Below, in pieces: positions 34,205 through 45,200 of a stretch of 64,000 nt of DNA. A program made the translations under genes and the position numbers. Each line of letters starts with the position of its first letter. Positions within the stretch are counted from its first letter, which is position 1. This stretch comes from SZUA-22 sp963751695. Its GTDB lineage: Bacteria; Bacteroidota; Ignavibacteria; Ignavibacteriales; Melioribacteraceae. The DNA is taken from assembly GCA_963751695.1 (NCBI GenBank), contig CAVVVP010000002.1, positions 546,152 to 610,151 on the forward strand, written 5' to 3'. The notes below the pieces were generated by a model. It saw only the letters and a program-made list of their open reading frames with translations. It ran no database searches and was not told where the DNA came from.

Positions 34205-36001
34205 TTATTTTAGTAGCATCATCATTTTAGTTTCATCAAAACTAATAGATTTTTGAGAAGAACCTCCGACTCTTAAACAATAAAAATAAACACCGCTGTG
34301 TAGATCTTTAGCATTGAATTGAACTTCGTAACTTCCAGCAGACTGCAAACTATTTTCAAGTACTGCAACTTGCCTTCCTAGAATATCAAAAACTTTTATT
34401 TGAACACGCATGATGTCATTAGGAGTTTGATCTGGAATTTCATATTTAATTATTGTACTTGGATTAAATGGATTAGGGTAATTCTGAGCAAGTAAAAACT
34501 TGTTTGGGATGATGTTGATTCCCAAATCTTCAATATTTACAGTCTTACCTAAACTAAAATCAGCAACAGAAGGCAAATGATCAGATGCATTTGTAACATC
34601 CTCAGAGCGAAGATTATAATAATCTAAACTATCTTGTGGAAGCGAATTAGTAAAAAGAACAAAACTATTTTCAAGTTGAATTACTGAATTCGTAAAAACT
34701 ATATAATCTAATCTGCCAGGAGCAAAAGAACTCCCTTCATTATACCATGATATTGTAGACGGTTGATGAGTTGTTGGCGGCTTTGAATCCATAAAGTCTG
34801 TACCATCCCAATCTGGATTAAATTTTTCACCAAAAATACCAGTGTTTACAATATCGCCAGTGATTAAAGTTGTCTGCTGTTGTTTATACCCAACTAAATT
34901 CATATCTCCTAAAATTACGATTGGAGTTTCAAACTCCAATGTTAATTCACCACCTTCTTTCTTCGCCTCTCTAACAAAAGCCATAAATGCATCGATCTCT
35001 CTTTGCCTTCCATCATTATTATCACAGCAAGGAGTGTGTGCATTTACCAACAAAAGATCTTTTTCATATTTACCACTGAGATCGACCAAAAATGCTCCGT
35101 TACCTTCGACATAAAATGATTGAGTAATTGGAAATCTGCTGACTGTAATAATATCACTACCTTGTTTAGCAGCGTACCATTGCTCATTTCCATTGGAGGG
35201 TAAAAATTCTTCGATCAACTCTGCAGTTTGTTCAGCAGAGTGATTATAAATTTCTTGGAATCCAAATATGTCTGGATTGAGTGCTTTTATTATTCTGCTA
35301 AATTCTTCTTTCCGAGATGGGTCAAACAGGTTATCCCTCTCAATATTGTATGAAACTATTCGAAGAAAATTAGAATTCAATTTTCCAATTGAATAATTCA
35401 CACCTTGAAGTGGTTCAGTTAATTCAAAATTATAAATTATTCCTCCATCTCCGTCCGGCATTTGGTCACCTCCAAATATATCATCGATAAAAACATATTT
35501 GATGGATGAACTCGTGAAAACCTTATGCCCCCCAATTACAATGGAGGTATCGATCTTCAGCTCAAATCGATCTGAAGTAACAGTAGGTAATGAAACAAAT
35601 CCTAAGTCATCATGATAGATAGGATAATTGGTTGTCCCTCTATAGTAATTTCCACTTCTAGACCCAAATGAGAATTGAAGATCAGCTCCAATACCTTTTA
35701 TTTGCAATCCTGTGGTTAGATCATTATCAGTATCGATATACATCCAAATAGCATTCAGATCTTGCAAGTTAATCTCTCTGCCAACTTCTAAATAAAGGAA
35801 GAGATAACTTTTGTAGCTTGTAGACTTAAATGTTCCAAAATCAATATCTGCCCCATCCCCAATGCTATCTTGATAAAGAGGAACAAACGAGTCCCAATCT
35901 GAGTAATCTTCGTCTAAGTAGATACTGTAGTCTTGCGCTAAGAGCAAAACTGTAGCCTGTAAAAATACGATCAGAATTAAAGCAAGTTTTGAAGGTTTCA
36001 T
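34205..36001 (-). CDS. T9SS-exported endonuclease/exonuclease/phosphatase family protein
   Basis: 598 residues from ATG 36001, which gives a Sec signal ending in LLLAQ. Residues about 20-195 are a beta-rich domain of unknown role. Residues about 215-480 are an EEP fold with RIVSYNIERDN, FGFQEIY, VNAHTPCCDN, VILGDMN and NASDHLPSVA, covering the metal and catalytic His/Asp positions. The last 85 residues are a T9SS type-A sorting domain (NYPNPFNPSTIIKYEIP to SGVYFYCLRVGG). EEP enzymes cut nucleic acid or phosphoesters, and the exported one could scavenge extracellular DNA. Six residues of possible upstream extension were rejected. Confidence 0.9.
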   Translation of the reverse strand: MKPSKLALILIVFLQATVLLLAQDYSIYLDEDYSDWDSFVPLYQDSIGDGADIDFGTFKSTSYKSYLFLYLEVGREINLQDLNAIWMYIDTDNDLTTGLQIKGIGADLQFSFGSRSGNYYRGTTNYPIYHDDLGFVSLPTVTSDRFELKIDTSIVIGGHKVFTSSSIKYVFIDDIFGGDQMPDGDGGIIYNFELTEPLQGVNYSIGKLNSNFLRIVSYNIERDNLFDPSRKEEFSRIIKALNPDIFGFQEIYNHSAEQTAELIEEFLPSNGNEQWYAAKQGSDIITVSRFPITQSFYVEGNGAFLVDLSGKYEKDLLLVNAHTPCCDNNDGRQREIDAFMAFVREAKKEGGELTLEFETPIVILGDMNLVGYKQQQTTLITGDIVNTGIFGEKFNPDWDGTDFMDSKPPTTHQPSTISWYNEGSSFAPGRLDYIVFTNSVIQLENSFVLFTNSLPQDSLDYYNLRSEDVTNASDHLPSVADFSLGKTVNIEDLGINIIPNKFLLAQNYPNPFNPSTIIKYEIPDQTPNDIMRVQIKVFDILGRQVAVLENSLQSAGSYEVQFNAKDLHSGVYFYCLRVGGSSQKSISFDETKMMMLLK

Positions 36002-36136
36002 ATTATACCTGTTATCCAATTATATCCAATATTTTTCAATGTAATATAACCAAATTCTTAGTCGTGCGTTCGAATCTATTTTAATTTTACTCCCCTTTTA
36101 GTATGTTGTATTACTAAATTATTTCTATTCAATTAT

Positions 36137-36736
36137 ATGTTACGAAAGATTAAGTTTGCTTTATATTTACTCACTATTCTTGTATCAAGCTGTTCTAAAG
36201 AACTACCTATCATTGAGGATTTATCTCAATCAAACTATAAATTAGTAACTCAGGACAGTGTCGCAGTTAATTTCCCACAATTCTTAAATGGAACAACTTT
36301 TGTAATTGGGTATATTTTTACTAATTGTCCCGATATCTGTCCTCTTACAACGAATAATATGAGGTTGATTCAAGAAAAGCTCGTAGAAGAAAATCTTAGA
36401 AACGTTGAGTTTGTCGGATTAAGTTTTGATCCTGATATGGACACACCAACTGTTCTCCGAAAGTATACGGAAATTCGAAATTTGGACACATCAAATTGGA
36501 CTTTTCTTACCGGAGAAAAAGAGACGATTAAATCTTTGTTGAAGAAAGTTGAAGTTTTTGCTATGCCCTCCGATTCATCTATCACAGATGAAGGAAAGAA
36601 GTTTAACTACTTCATTCACACTGATCGGATTTCACTTGTTGATTCAGAAGGAAGAATAAGAAAAAACTATTCTGGGAGTAAAATCAGTGTAGATGAAATT
36701 ATCATTGATATAAAAACGATACATATGGAGGATTGA
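36137..36736 (+). CDS. SCO1/SenC family copper/redox lipoprotein
   Basis: 199 residues, lipobox VSSC, and a thioredoxin-like SCO fold. The copper/thiol motif CPDIC lies in YIFTNCPDICPLT, and the distal His is in FIHTDRISLVD. SCO proteins mature the CuA site of cytochrome oxidase or act as thiol reductants in the periplasm. It overlaps the region before the PCu(A)C gene, a common pairing. No cytochrome oxidase gene is in the window. Confidence 0.93.
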   Translation: MLRKIKFALYLLTILVSSCSKELPIIEDLSQSNYKLVTQDSVAVNFPQFLNGTTFVIGYIFTNCPDICPLTTNNMRLIQEKLVEENLRNVEFVGLSFDPDMDTPTVLRKYTEIRNLDTSNWTFLTGEKETIKSLLKKVEVFAMPSDSSITDEGKKFNYFIHTDRISLVDSEGRIRKNYSGSKISVDEIIIDIKTIHMED

Positions 36737-36738
36737 GA

Positions 36739-37224
36739 ATGAAGAATTATTTAATATTGCTACTATTTGTGCTAGTTTTATCTTGTCAGCAAGATAGTAC
36801 AAAAGAAGAAAAAGAATTGCTTTCAAAGTTCACAAGCAATGATGGGAGCATTGAATTGGTTAATCCAAATGCTAGACCAGCAGCAAAAGGGATGAACAGC
36901 GCTATCTTTGTAAAAATTAAAAATGTATCTGACCATGAAGACACAATCTATTCTGCAGAATCAAGCATAGCAGAACTAGTTGAAGTTCATGAAACATACA
37001 AAGTCACGGAAGAAAAGATGGGAATGAGGCATGTCGAATTTCTCATAATTCCAGCTCACTCAGAAGTTTTGCTAAAACCAAGAAGTTTTCACATAATGCT
37101 GATCGATTTAAATGAAGATCTGAAAATTGGAAGTGATGTGAAAGTTAAATTAATATTTAAAAAGGCTGGAGCAGTTGAGATCACAGCAAGTGTAAAAGAT
37201 GTAATGAACAATTCTAAAAAATAA
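36739..37224 (+). CDS. PCu(A)C copper chaperone lipoprotein
   Basis: 161 residues from ATG 36739, preceded by GGAGG. A TTG two codons upstream is less likely. Lipobox VLSC. The H...M...M...HxM copper-binding pattern is seen as VEVHETY, KMGM and LKPRSFHIMLIDL. These chaperones hand Cu(I) to SCO and oxidase CuA centres. It follows the SCO gene within 2 bases, so the two are one copper-delivery unit. Confidence 0.92.
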   Translation: MKNYLILLLFVLVLSCQQDSTKEEKELLSKFTSNDGSIELVNPNARPAAKGMNSAIFVKIKNVSDHEDTIYSAESSIAELVEVHETYKVTEEKMGMRHVEFLIIPAHSEVLLKPRSFHIMLIDLNEDLKIGSDVKVKLIFKKAGAVEITASVKDVMNNSKK

Positions 37225-37234
37225 ATGGCATAAA

Positions 37235-40042
37235 ATGAAAGCTAAAATTATCGTACTGAGCATTTTATTCTCAGTTTCACATATCGCGCAAGAGTCAATT
37301 CAATCTTTTATTTCACTTAAAAACACTGGGGTTCACGAGTTTTTAGAAAAACATCCAGAGTATGATGGAAGAGGAACAATTATAATGGTTCTAGATACTG
37401 GTATTGATATTGGAGTCGATGGACTTACTAAAACATCAACAGGAGAAGATAAAGTTCTAGATGTGCAGGACTTTACTGGCCAGGGTGATGTTCAACTATT
37501 TAATGCATCAATTGAAAGTGATAATGACACCACATATTTTCTCAATAATTCTGAAAACTTAAAAGTCAGTGGGGCCGATAAACTTTCTATTAAATCTAAG
37601 GATGACAAATATTTCATCGGACTAATTACAGAAGAAAGATGGAAAAATTCCGGCTCGCATGTTCAGGATTTAAATGGGAATGGGACAACAGATGATATGT
37701 TTTACATAGTCGCATTTGAAACTGAGGATAACGGAGAATCATACTGGGTTGCTATTGTAGATGTTAATCATAATGGAGGCGTATCAGATGATAATCCTAT
37801 TAGGAGCTATAAAGAGAAACATGATATTGTTGAAATCAAGAATGACTCCGGTGTAAATGAGTTCACCATTGCACTAAACATTTATCCTGACGAAAAACGA
37901 GTATCATTATTCTTTGATGATGGTAGCCACGGAACACACTGTGCTGGTATTGCTGCTGGCAATAGTATTGGAGAGACTTCACTTAATGGAGTTGCGCCTG
38001 GCGCTTATTTGATGGGTTTGAAACTCGGAAACAATAACTACTCTGGTGGAGCGACTGTTACAGAAAGTATGAAGAAAGCATACTTATATGCAGACAAAAT
38101 TTCAAAAGAAAGAGAAGAACCTTGTATAATTAATATGAGTTTTGGAATTGGATCAGAAATTGAAGCAAAATGTGAATTTGGAAAATTTCTAATCGATCTC
38201 GTGAAAGAAAATCCATATTTGTACATAGCAACATCGAACGGAAATGAAGGACCAGGTATTTCTACTTCTGGATTGCCAGCATCCTGTACTTCTGTTTTCT
38301 CTTCAGGCGCTGTTCTCTCTCAAGATGTAGGAAATGACATGTACGGTACCGTATTGGATAAAGATATCATTCTACATTTCAGTTCCCGTGGTGGTGAAGT
38401 TGCCAAACCAGATCTAGTTTCACCTGGAGCCGCAGTTTCAACAGTTCCTAACTTTACAAAAAGAGATAGATTTTGGGGTACTAGTATGGCATCTCCATAT
38501 ACTGCCGGTGTTATGTCACTATTGCTTGGAGCTGCAAAGGTTGAATTTCCAGATGTTAAGATTCATTCAAAACTTTTATATAAAGTGCTTAAAGAAAGTG
38601 CGGTACCAATGGAAGGTTATGAAAGTATAGATCAAGGCGGGGGTCTGATCAATGTTGTTAACGCATTTGAATTATTGAAGAAATACATTTCTAACGGAAA
38701 ATATGCTGATTTTGAAACATATACGGTAAGTGCCCTAGCTCCTAATATGCCAGACGGAACTTCCGGAGCGATGTATGTCAGAAATGGGACCTATATTACC
38801 GGCGACGAAAGTTTTTCATTTTCAGTTAGAAGTGATAATATTAACAATAGAACTAAATTCTACAAATTGTTTAACCTTAAAAGTGATAGTGATTGGCTAA
38901 TTCCAATATCAAAACAAACAAGAATTAGAAATGACATGCCCACTACTGTTAATTACCAATTAGACAAGTCAAAAATGCAAGAACCTGGAATGTATAACGG
39001 CACTATCACTGCATATGATGAAACATCAAACTCACCTGCTTTTGAAATGATGGCAACAGTTGTTCTGCCATACCAATTTAACAGTGAGAATAATTACATT
39101 CATACATGGAAAGATGAAACAGTTGAACAAGGAATGCACAAACGATATTTTATTGAAGTTCCTGCTGGTGCCTCTACTATGAGAATAAAACTAAGCTCAG
39201 ATATTAATGAATACACGGTTTGTAGAATGTACCTTCACGATCCGCAAGGTGAGGGAGTTCTATATGGTTCATTGAATGCAGGAAAAGATGATGGCGAGTA
39301 TGAAAATTATTTTTATGATCTAAAACCCGGTGTTTATGAGTACGTTGTTCTTGGACAATTCACATCTAAAGAATCCTCAATTTATGATTTGAGTATCGAT
39401 TTCAAGAGTATAAACCAGATCAATGATAAAGTGCTAGACTATGACGAAAAGAAATTGACTGTTTTAAATTCATTTAACAAGGTTGAAAGCTATTTAATTA
39501 GTGGAGATATCTTAGGATATCAGAGAGATGCTTCAGTATTTATGGATAGTGTAAAATCTTATGATATTCCTTTTACATTAACAAAGGAAGAAAAATCGAA
39601 AAAATTCGATATTACCATTTCGAAAACTGACTTCAATAAACTCACAGATTTTGCGCTATTGATCTACGATGAAGATGGGACAATACTTGCATCCGATGCA
39701 CTATCTTACAACGAAGGATCAATTTCTATAACCAATAGATTTCCTCAAGAAGAGGTAACCCTTAAGTTAACCTTGATCCCGGCTTATGCATTAGGTGTTG
39801 ATCAGATGGAAGTGGATATCAAAGAAACAGTCTGCATGAAAAACAAAGTAGATATAAATATTTTCACCAACTATTATAATCGTTTGACTATGTATCCATC
39901 TGTAGAATATGATCTCTCGCTGAATTATCTCTACCCAACATTTATTATACCTGATAATGCAGTTTACTACGGGAAAATATATTTTAAATCGACGAGCGGA
40001 GAAAAAACGAAGTTTGAACTACCATTATACATAAATAAATAG
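37235..40042 (+). CDS. Tripeptidyl-peptidase-II-like S8 serine protease
   Basis: 935 residues. Short signal peptide (to about 19). Subtilisin triad: Asp54 in VLDTGID, His232 in SHGTHCAG, Ser417 in GTSMASP, with oxyanion Asn335 in TSNGNEGPG. The roughly 175-residue insertion between Asp and His and the long beta-rich C-terminal half (from about 490) are as in eukaryotic TPP II, which removes tripeptides from N-termini. The export signal differs from cytosolic TPP II. The gene is 8 bases before an OPT peptide transporter, so export of the protease and peptide uptake would make a peptide-feeding unit. Confidence 0.9.
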   Translation: MKAKIIVLSILFSVSHIAQESIQSFISLKNTGVHEFLEKHPEYDGRGTIIMVLDTGIDIGVDGLTKTSTGEDKVLDVQDFTGQGDVQLFNASIESDNDTTYFLNNSENLKVSGADKLSIKSKDDKYFIGLITEERWKNSGSHVQDLNGNGTTDDMFYIVAFETEDNGESYWVAIVDVNHNGGVSDDNPIRSYKEKHDIVEIKNDSGVNEFTIALNIYPDEKRVSLFFDDGSHGTHCAGIAAGNSIGETSLNGVAPGAYLMGLKLGNNNYSGGATVTESMKKAYLYADKISKEREEPCIINMSFGIGSEIEAKCEFGKFLIDLVKENPYLYIATSNGNEGPGISTSGLPASCTSVFSSGAVLSQDVGNDMYGTVLDKDIILHFSSRGGEVAKPDLVSPGAAVSTVPNFTKRDRFWGTSMASPYTAGVMSLLLGAAKVEFPDVKIHSKLLYKVLKESAVPMEGYESIDQGGGLINVVNAFELLKKYISNGKYADFETYTVSALAPNMPDGTSGAMYVRNGTYITGDESFSFSVRSDNINNRTKFYKLFNLKSDSDWLIPISKQTRIRNDMPTTVNYQLDKSKMQEPGMYNGTITAYDETSNSPAFEMMATVVLPYQFNSENNYIHTWKDETVEQGMHKRYFIEVPAGASTMRIKLSSDINEYTVCRMYLHDPQGEGVLYGSLNAGKDDGEYENYFYDLKPGVYEYVVLGQFTSKESSIYDLSIDFKSINQINDKVLDYDEKKLTVLNSFNKVESYLISGDILGYQRDASVFMDSVKSYDIPFTLTKEEKSKKFDITISKTDFNKLTDFALLIYDEDGTILASDALSYNEGSISITNRFPQEEVTLKLTLIPAYALGVDQMEVDIKETVCMKNKVDINIFTNYYNRLTMYPSVEYDLSLNYLYPTFIIPDNAVYYGKIYFKSTSGEKTKFELPLYINK

Positions 40043-40050
40043 GAGTATTA

Positions 40051-42036
40051 ATGAGCGATCAACATGAAGTACAGAAGGTTGCTGGTCTTCCGGATAATGC
40101 TTACAACGAGTTAAAACCAGGCGAGCATTACGAATCGATCATGTCTCCGAATAAAAGCTATCCAGAGGTAACGGTTTGGTCGGTTCTCTGGGGTTTGCTT
40201 ATGGCAATTCTATTTTCCGGTGCCGCGGCTTATCTAGGTTTAAAGATTGGACAAGTATTCGAAGCTGCAATTCCTATTGCTATAATTGCTGTTGGGCTTT
40301 CAGCCGCAACCAAGAGAAAAAATGCTCTTGGTGAAAATGTTATTATTCAGTCCATTGGTGCTACCTCAGGAACTATAGTTGCCGGAGCAATTTTTACAAT
40401 TCCAGCATTATACATCCTTGACCTAGAAGTACAATTCTTTCAAGTTTTTGGTGCATCACTACTTGGAGGATTTTTAGGAATTTTATTTTTAATTCCTTTC
40501 AGAAAGTATTTCGTTTCTGAAATGCATGGAAAGTTTCCATTTCCAGAAGCAACAGCTACTACAGAAGTTCTTGTTGCAGGAGAAAAAGGCGGCAACCAAG
40601 CTTTTGTTTTGATAATTAGTGGAATCATTGGAGGTCTTTACGATTTTGTTGTGGCAACTTTCGGCTGGTGGAGTGAAGTCTTTACAACCAAAGTTGTTGA
40701 AGTCGGTAGAACTTTAGCAGATACCTACAAACTAGAATTTAGATTGAACATCAGCTCTGCGATCCTTGGTTTAGGTTTTATTGTTGGATTAAAGTATACT
40801 GCAATAATAGCAGCTGGTTCTTTTGTTGCTTGGTATGGATTGATCCCAGTCTTTGCATATTTGGGTGATTACATCACTATGCCTATTGGCGCAAATGTTA
40901 CTCAGTTAGTTAAGGATATGTCTCCAGAAGATATCTTCTTTAATTATGTTCGTCACATCGGTATTGGTGGTATAGCAATGGCCGGATTAATCGGAATCAT
41001 TAAGTCTTCTGGTATTATTAAAACATCTTTTGTGTTGGGGTATAAAGAGATATTTGGAGCAAAGGGAGACTCAAATGACAAAACCAGAACTAATAAAGAT
41101 TTAGGAATGGGTATTATTGCCGGAGGAATTGTTTTGACTGCAATCGTAGTCTTTATTTTCTTCTGGTTAGGTGTTGTTGATAATCTATTTTTTGCATTAG
41201 TTGGATTGTTGATCGTAATGATCATCTCATTTCTGTTCACAACTGTCGCTGCAACAGCGATTGCAATCGTAGGAACCAATCCCGTTTCCGGTATGACTCT
41301 CATGACACTCATCCTTTCCTCAGTTGTTCTTGTTGCAGTTGGATTGACAGGTACTCCTGGAATGATAGCAGCTCTAATTATTGGTGGTGTCGTTTGTACT
41401 GCTCTTTCACAAGCTGGGGCATTTATAACTGATCTAAAAATTGGTTACTGGTTAGGTTCATCACCTTATAAACAAGAGAAATGGAAATTTTTAGGAACGA
41501 TCTTTTCTGCTGCAACCGTTGCCTGGATTATTATGGTTCTAAATGAAACTTATGGATTTGTCGGTGAAGGTTCGCTAGTCGCTCCACAAGCAAACGCGAT
41601 GGCTGCAGTTATTCAACCTCTGATGTCAAATCAACCAGCACCTTGGATGCTATATCTCGCCGGTGCTTTTATAGCTCTAATTTTAACAATGATAAAAGTA
41701 CCTGCTCTTGCATTTGCTTTAGGAATGTATCTTCCTCTAGAACTGAACACTCCCCTTTTAGCTGGTGGAATTATTGCATGGTTTGTGCAAACAAGAAGTA
41801 AGGATGAAGCATTAAATAGATCTAGAAGAGAAAGAGGAACACTTATCGCATCCGGATTTATTGCTGGCGGTGCCCTTATGGGTGTAATAAGTGCTGTTCT
41901 GCGCTACTCTGGCTTTAACTGGGTGAATACAGAATGGATGGAATCTCACCCAGCAGAAGTTCTAGCACTTGTTATGTTTATGGCTGTTAGTGTCTACTTC
42001 ATTTGGGATACGCTCCGAGCTAAAAAAGAAGAATAA
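40051..42036 (+). CDS. OPT family oligopeptide transporter
   Basis: 661 residues, about 15-16 membrane segments. OPT hallmarks: GLKIGQVFEAAIPIAIIA, LGENVIIQSIGATSGTIVAG, FPFPEATATTEVLVAGEKGG and the NPVSGMTLMTLI loop. It imports small peptides, possibly metal-peptide chelates, with protons. It is 8 bases after the TPP-II-like gene and ends at a strong terminator. Confidence 0.94.
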   Translation: MSDQHEVQKVAGLPDNAYNELKPGEHYESIMSPNKSYPEVTVWSVLWGLLMAILFSGAAAYLGLKIGQVFEAAIPIAIIAVGLSAATKRKNALGENVIIQSIGATSGTIVAGAIFTIPALYILDLEVQFFQVFGASLLGGFLGILFLIPFRKYFVSEMHGKFPFPEATATTEVLVAGEKGGNQAFVLIISGIIGGLYDFVVATFGWWSEVFTTKVVEVGRTLADTYKLEFRLNISSAILGLGFIVGLKYTAIIAAGSFVAWYGLIPVFAYLGDYITMPIGANVTQLVKDMSPEDIFFNYVRHIGIGGIAMAGLIGIIKSSGIIKTSFVLGYKEIFGAKGDSNDKTRTNKDLGMGIIAGGIVLTAIVVFIFFWLGVVDNLFFALVGLLIVMIISFLFTTVAATAIAIVGTNPVSGMTLMTLILSSVVLVAVGLTGTPGMIAALIIGGVVCTALSQAGAFITDLKIGYWLGSSPYKQEKWKFLGTIFSAATVAWIIMVLNETYGFVGEGSLVAPQANAMAAVIQPLMSNQPAPWMLYLAGAFIALILTMIKVPALAFALGMYLPLELNTPLLAGGIIAWFVQTRSKDEALNRSRRERGTLIASGFIAGGALMGVISAVLRYSGFNWVNTEWMESHPAEVLALVMFMAVSVYFIWDTLRAKKEE

Positions 42037-42066
42037 ATCTAGAAAGTACGCTAGAGTTTAAATAAA

Positions 42067-42095
42067 AGGCATCCAGTTGGATGCCTTTTGTTTTA
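42067..42095 (+). terminator. Rho-independent terminator after the OPT gene
   Basis: Perfect stem GGCATCC / GGATGCC with a 4-base loop, followed by TTTTGTTTT. It ends the 36137-42036 unit and abuts the first long direct repeat. Confidence 0.92.
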
Positions 42096-42186
42096 ATATT
42101 AACTAAAAAAGCAATTATTCCTTCTTGCAATTTTTATACACTATAAAAAAGTTATAAGTCATATTTCCTTTGTTTTTCTGAAAAAT
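42091..42186 (+). repeat. Direct repeat, copy 1 (upstream of the PA-like gene)
   Basis: A block of about 95 bp starting at TTTTAATATTAACTAAAAAA. It aligns with 45701-45797 with only scattered changes and single-base gaps; AACTAAAAAAG and AATTTTTAT are identical in both. Each copy directly follows a terminator and precedes a gene by 100-130 bases. Confidence 0.75.
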
Positions 42187-42195
42187 GATACTATA

Positions 42196-42232
42196 TTAAG
42201 ATATAGGGTCTGATATATTAGACATATCTTAA
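42196..42232 (+). promoter_or_regulatory. Large dyad in the leader of the PA-like gene
   Basis: Outer arms TTAAGATAT (42196-42204) and ATATCTTAA (42224-42232) are perfect complements. Inside them GTCT and AGAC form a second stem after a 3-base bulge. It lies 54 bases before the TTG start and could be an operator or an mRNA leader hairpin. There is no T run after it. Confidence 0.55.
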
Positions 42233-42285
42233 AAGTAATACACAAATCTACTATATACGTAGCATACTAAACAAAGGAGTTAATT

Positions 42286-45200
42286 TTGGAAAAAATATAT
42301 AAAGTATTTAAACAAACCTATCTAGATCAAGCAGAAAAAATAAACTTGATTGTTTTGATTCTGATGGGATTTATTTCTGCTGTACCGGCAATCGCTCAGC
42401 AAGCAATTCAACAAAATAATGATGAATATGTCTTATGGCGCTCAGCAAATGGAGAAGTTATTCAGCTTGCAGTTGATGTCGATGATGACGGAGACGGCAT
42501 AGACAATGCGCTTGAAGTTAATGGATTCACTTACAATGCGCTTGATGGTTTACAAGCTTGGAATGGTGATGTAAGTGTGAAGTATTTTAAAACAGATCCA
42601 TTGCGCTGGAGTACCGATGGTGACCCCTATAGTGATTATATGGAAGCCACTGAAATAAACATGCCTTCCGCAGTACCTTTCCCTGAACGACATCCTCTTG
42701 TCGCTGCCAGGCCTGTTATAATAATAGGCATGGAAGATTATGATGTAAACATCTTGGGCGAGATAACCAATACTACTGGTGGTAGCCTGACAGGATCTTA
42801 TACTAATGAAACCAGTCAAACAACAGAAAAAGGTGGTGAAGTATCAGTCTCTGGGGGTTGGAGTGCAAAAGATGGTCTTTCTTTTGGTGCCAGTGTTACA
42901 GGAACCTATTCTCGATCCAATTCAACCACTAAATCTTCAACAAACGGATTTGGAAGTGATTGGAATTCAACACGGTCTACCAATCCAAACGAAGCAGCAA
43001 GTCTTACTCTGCGAATTTATATGCAAAATCTTGGTAGTGCTGCGGCACGGGAAGTAGTTCCTACTTTCAATCTGGTAATTGGAAATAAAACAATTGCTAC
43101 AATCACACCAAATCAACAAGCTGAATTGTTAGCAGCTAAAGGGTTTAATGAGAGTCGTTACCCAACAAATTCAGGTACAATTGTCATCGAAAAGGATAAC
43201 AGTAATAATGACATCCTTCTAACTATGGATGAGCTGAGAGCAATTCAATTAGGTGCTCCTTTATCTTTGGTTGTTACACAGGTTAGTGCTAAGGTAACAA
43301 AATGGAATCAGGAATTAAAAGAATATAAAAACCTACCTTGGGCCGACTTTGTGGGTGAAATTGATCCGGTTGTTGTAAACCTGAAGGGCAACATAGGGGA
43401 GGAAAACTTCGATTATCAAGTATATGTTGGTGAAAACTTTAATGATCTAGGCCAAACCTTCGAGGATGTTCTTTCACTTGTGTTTAATGTTGATAAATCT
43501 TCGGGTGAGACATTAATTGAAGGTCGTAAATATCCTGATGAGTGGTTGGTCTCAACAACATCACAAGATGTTATTGATAAATGGGACTCATTAGGCCGAC
43601 CAAATAATCTGTTAGATTTTAATATGTTTAGAAATACTTATATGATTTTATTCAGTTCAGGTTCCCAACCGGAACCAGAAGTAAATATGGCTATCTATGG
43701 ACCCAATTTAAAGAAAGTATACGTTAGTGCATCTGGCGGCAATTTCCCAATTAAATCAGTAGTAGCAAAGGTTACAATTGGTGGTGTTGAGAGAGAAGTG
43801 CCATTAGTAGCCGATGAAAATTCGTTCTTTTCAAATGAAGTCCCTTTTGAATCGGAAGCTAAACCAAATGGACAGGTGATTGTTACAAATATTAGTGACA
43901 GAGAAACAGTTTCCGGTATTGCATTACCAGCACTATTTAAAAATGCTTCTGATATCAAAGAGAATTCGGCATTTATACCTAACCCGGGAGGAGAGTATAT
44001 AGTTTTCCCTAATGGTGATTCAGAAAAAATGGTGAAATTATATTGTCAGTTCTATGAACTGGGACAGGACACCGTATTGCTGGATATCCCTAAAAACTAT
44101 ATACCACTACCACAAAATGGTGATTCTGTTAATTATGTTGACTGGTGGCTTGGTAGCCAATCTCGTCTTGTCCGTGCCTATTATTCTAAGATTCTCTTAA
44201 ATCCTGATGATTTAGAATTAGGTAATTTTCGGGTTGAAGCGGGGGATCTGGATTGGGCAATGGGTGATAAACCTCAAAATTGGTCAGATCCTAATATTCA
44301 GTTATCCTTTGGCAGCATTCCTATTAATGGAGAATTCCAGGGTTCTGCAAAAGCTAATATCGATTTAACTGGAACTCCTTTTTCTATAGCGCCAGAGACA
44401 GATTTTGTTTATGGGAATTCTAATGTAGGTTATAGTTCAATTCACATAGATGAATCGCGGCAGCTCTTAAATGTTTATACAAATAAGCTGGATGACTATA
44501 CAGTTAATGCAACCAGTTCTGTTGGATTAACACCCTCTACATTTAATCTTGATTACAAACGAAAAGTAACCGGGGTACCTGTTGCATTCGATGATCCCGG
44601 AAGATCGATTCAGTTGGGTGAACCATATGAAGGTGAAGGAAGTTTTGCCAATATGGGCAACAGTAATGAATTTTATTTGAGCAATCAGAACACATTAGAA
44701 GCATGGATTAATCCAACAACCTTACCATACGGCAGAGATGAGTACGGCATTATTATAGGTAAAGATAAAAGTTATTTTTTAATGGTTGCGACCGATGGCA
44801 CCATTGTATTGGCATTAGCAGCTGATGAATACAGTTGGAGTGTCTATAATACTCATTATAAAGCAACAGTAAACAAATGGGATCATGTCGCAGTGACGTT
44901 TGAATTCAATATCGTGAAAATGTACATTAACGGAAACCTATTTCGTGAATTCAATATATCTGGATTTAGTGAGATCCTTGGTGACGGGAATTCCGGGAAT
45001 TTTATTGTCGGGAGAAAAAAACCATTTTACGCAGCGGATGACAGCGATAACAGCTTCTATCAAGGGTTGGTTGATGAAGCGCGTTTATGGAACAAATCCC
45101 GGACACAAGAAGAAATTCAGTCGACCATGGGTAGCCCGCTGGAACTTGATGTTTACGCAACAGAGGAAAGTGGATTAATTGGCTACTGGCGATTTGATGA

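Noticed and set aside
36055..36085. GTTCGAATC, like the T-loop of a tRNA
   Set aside because: No complementary T-stem, acceptor stem or anticodon arm can be drawn around it.
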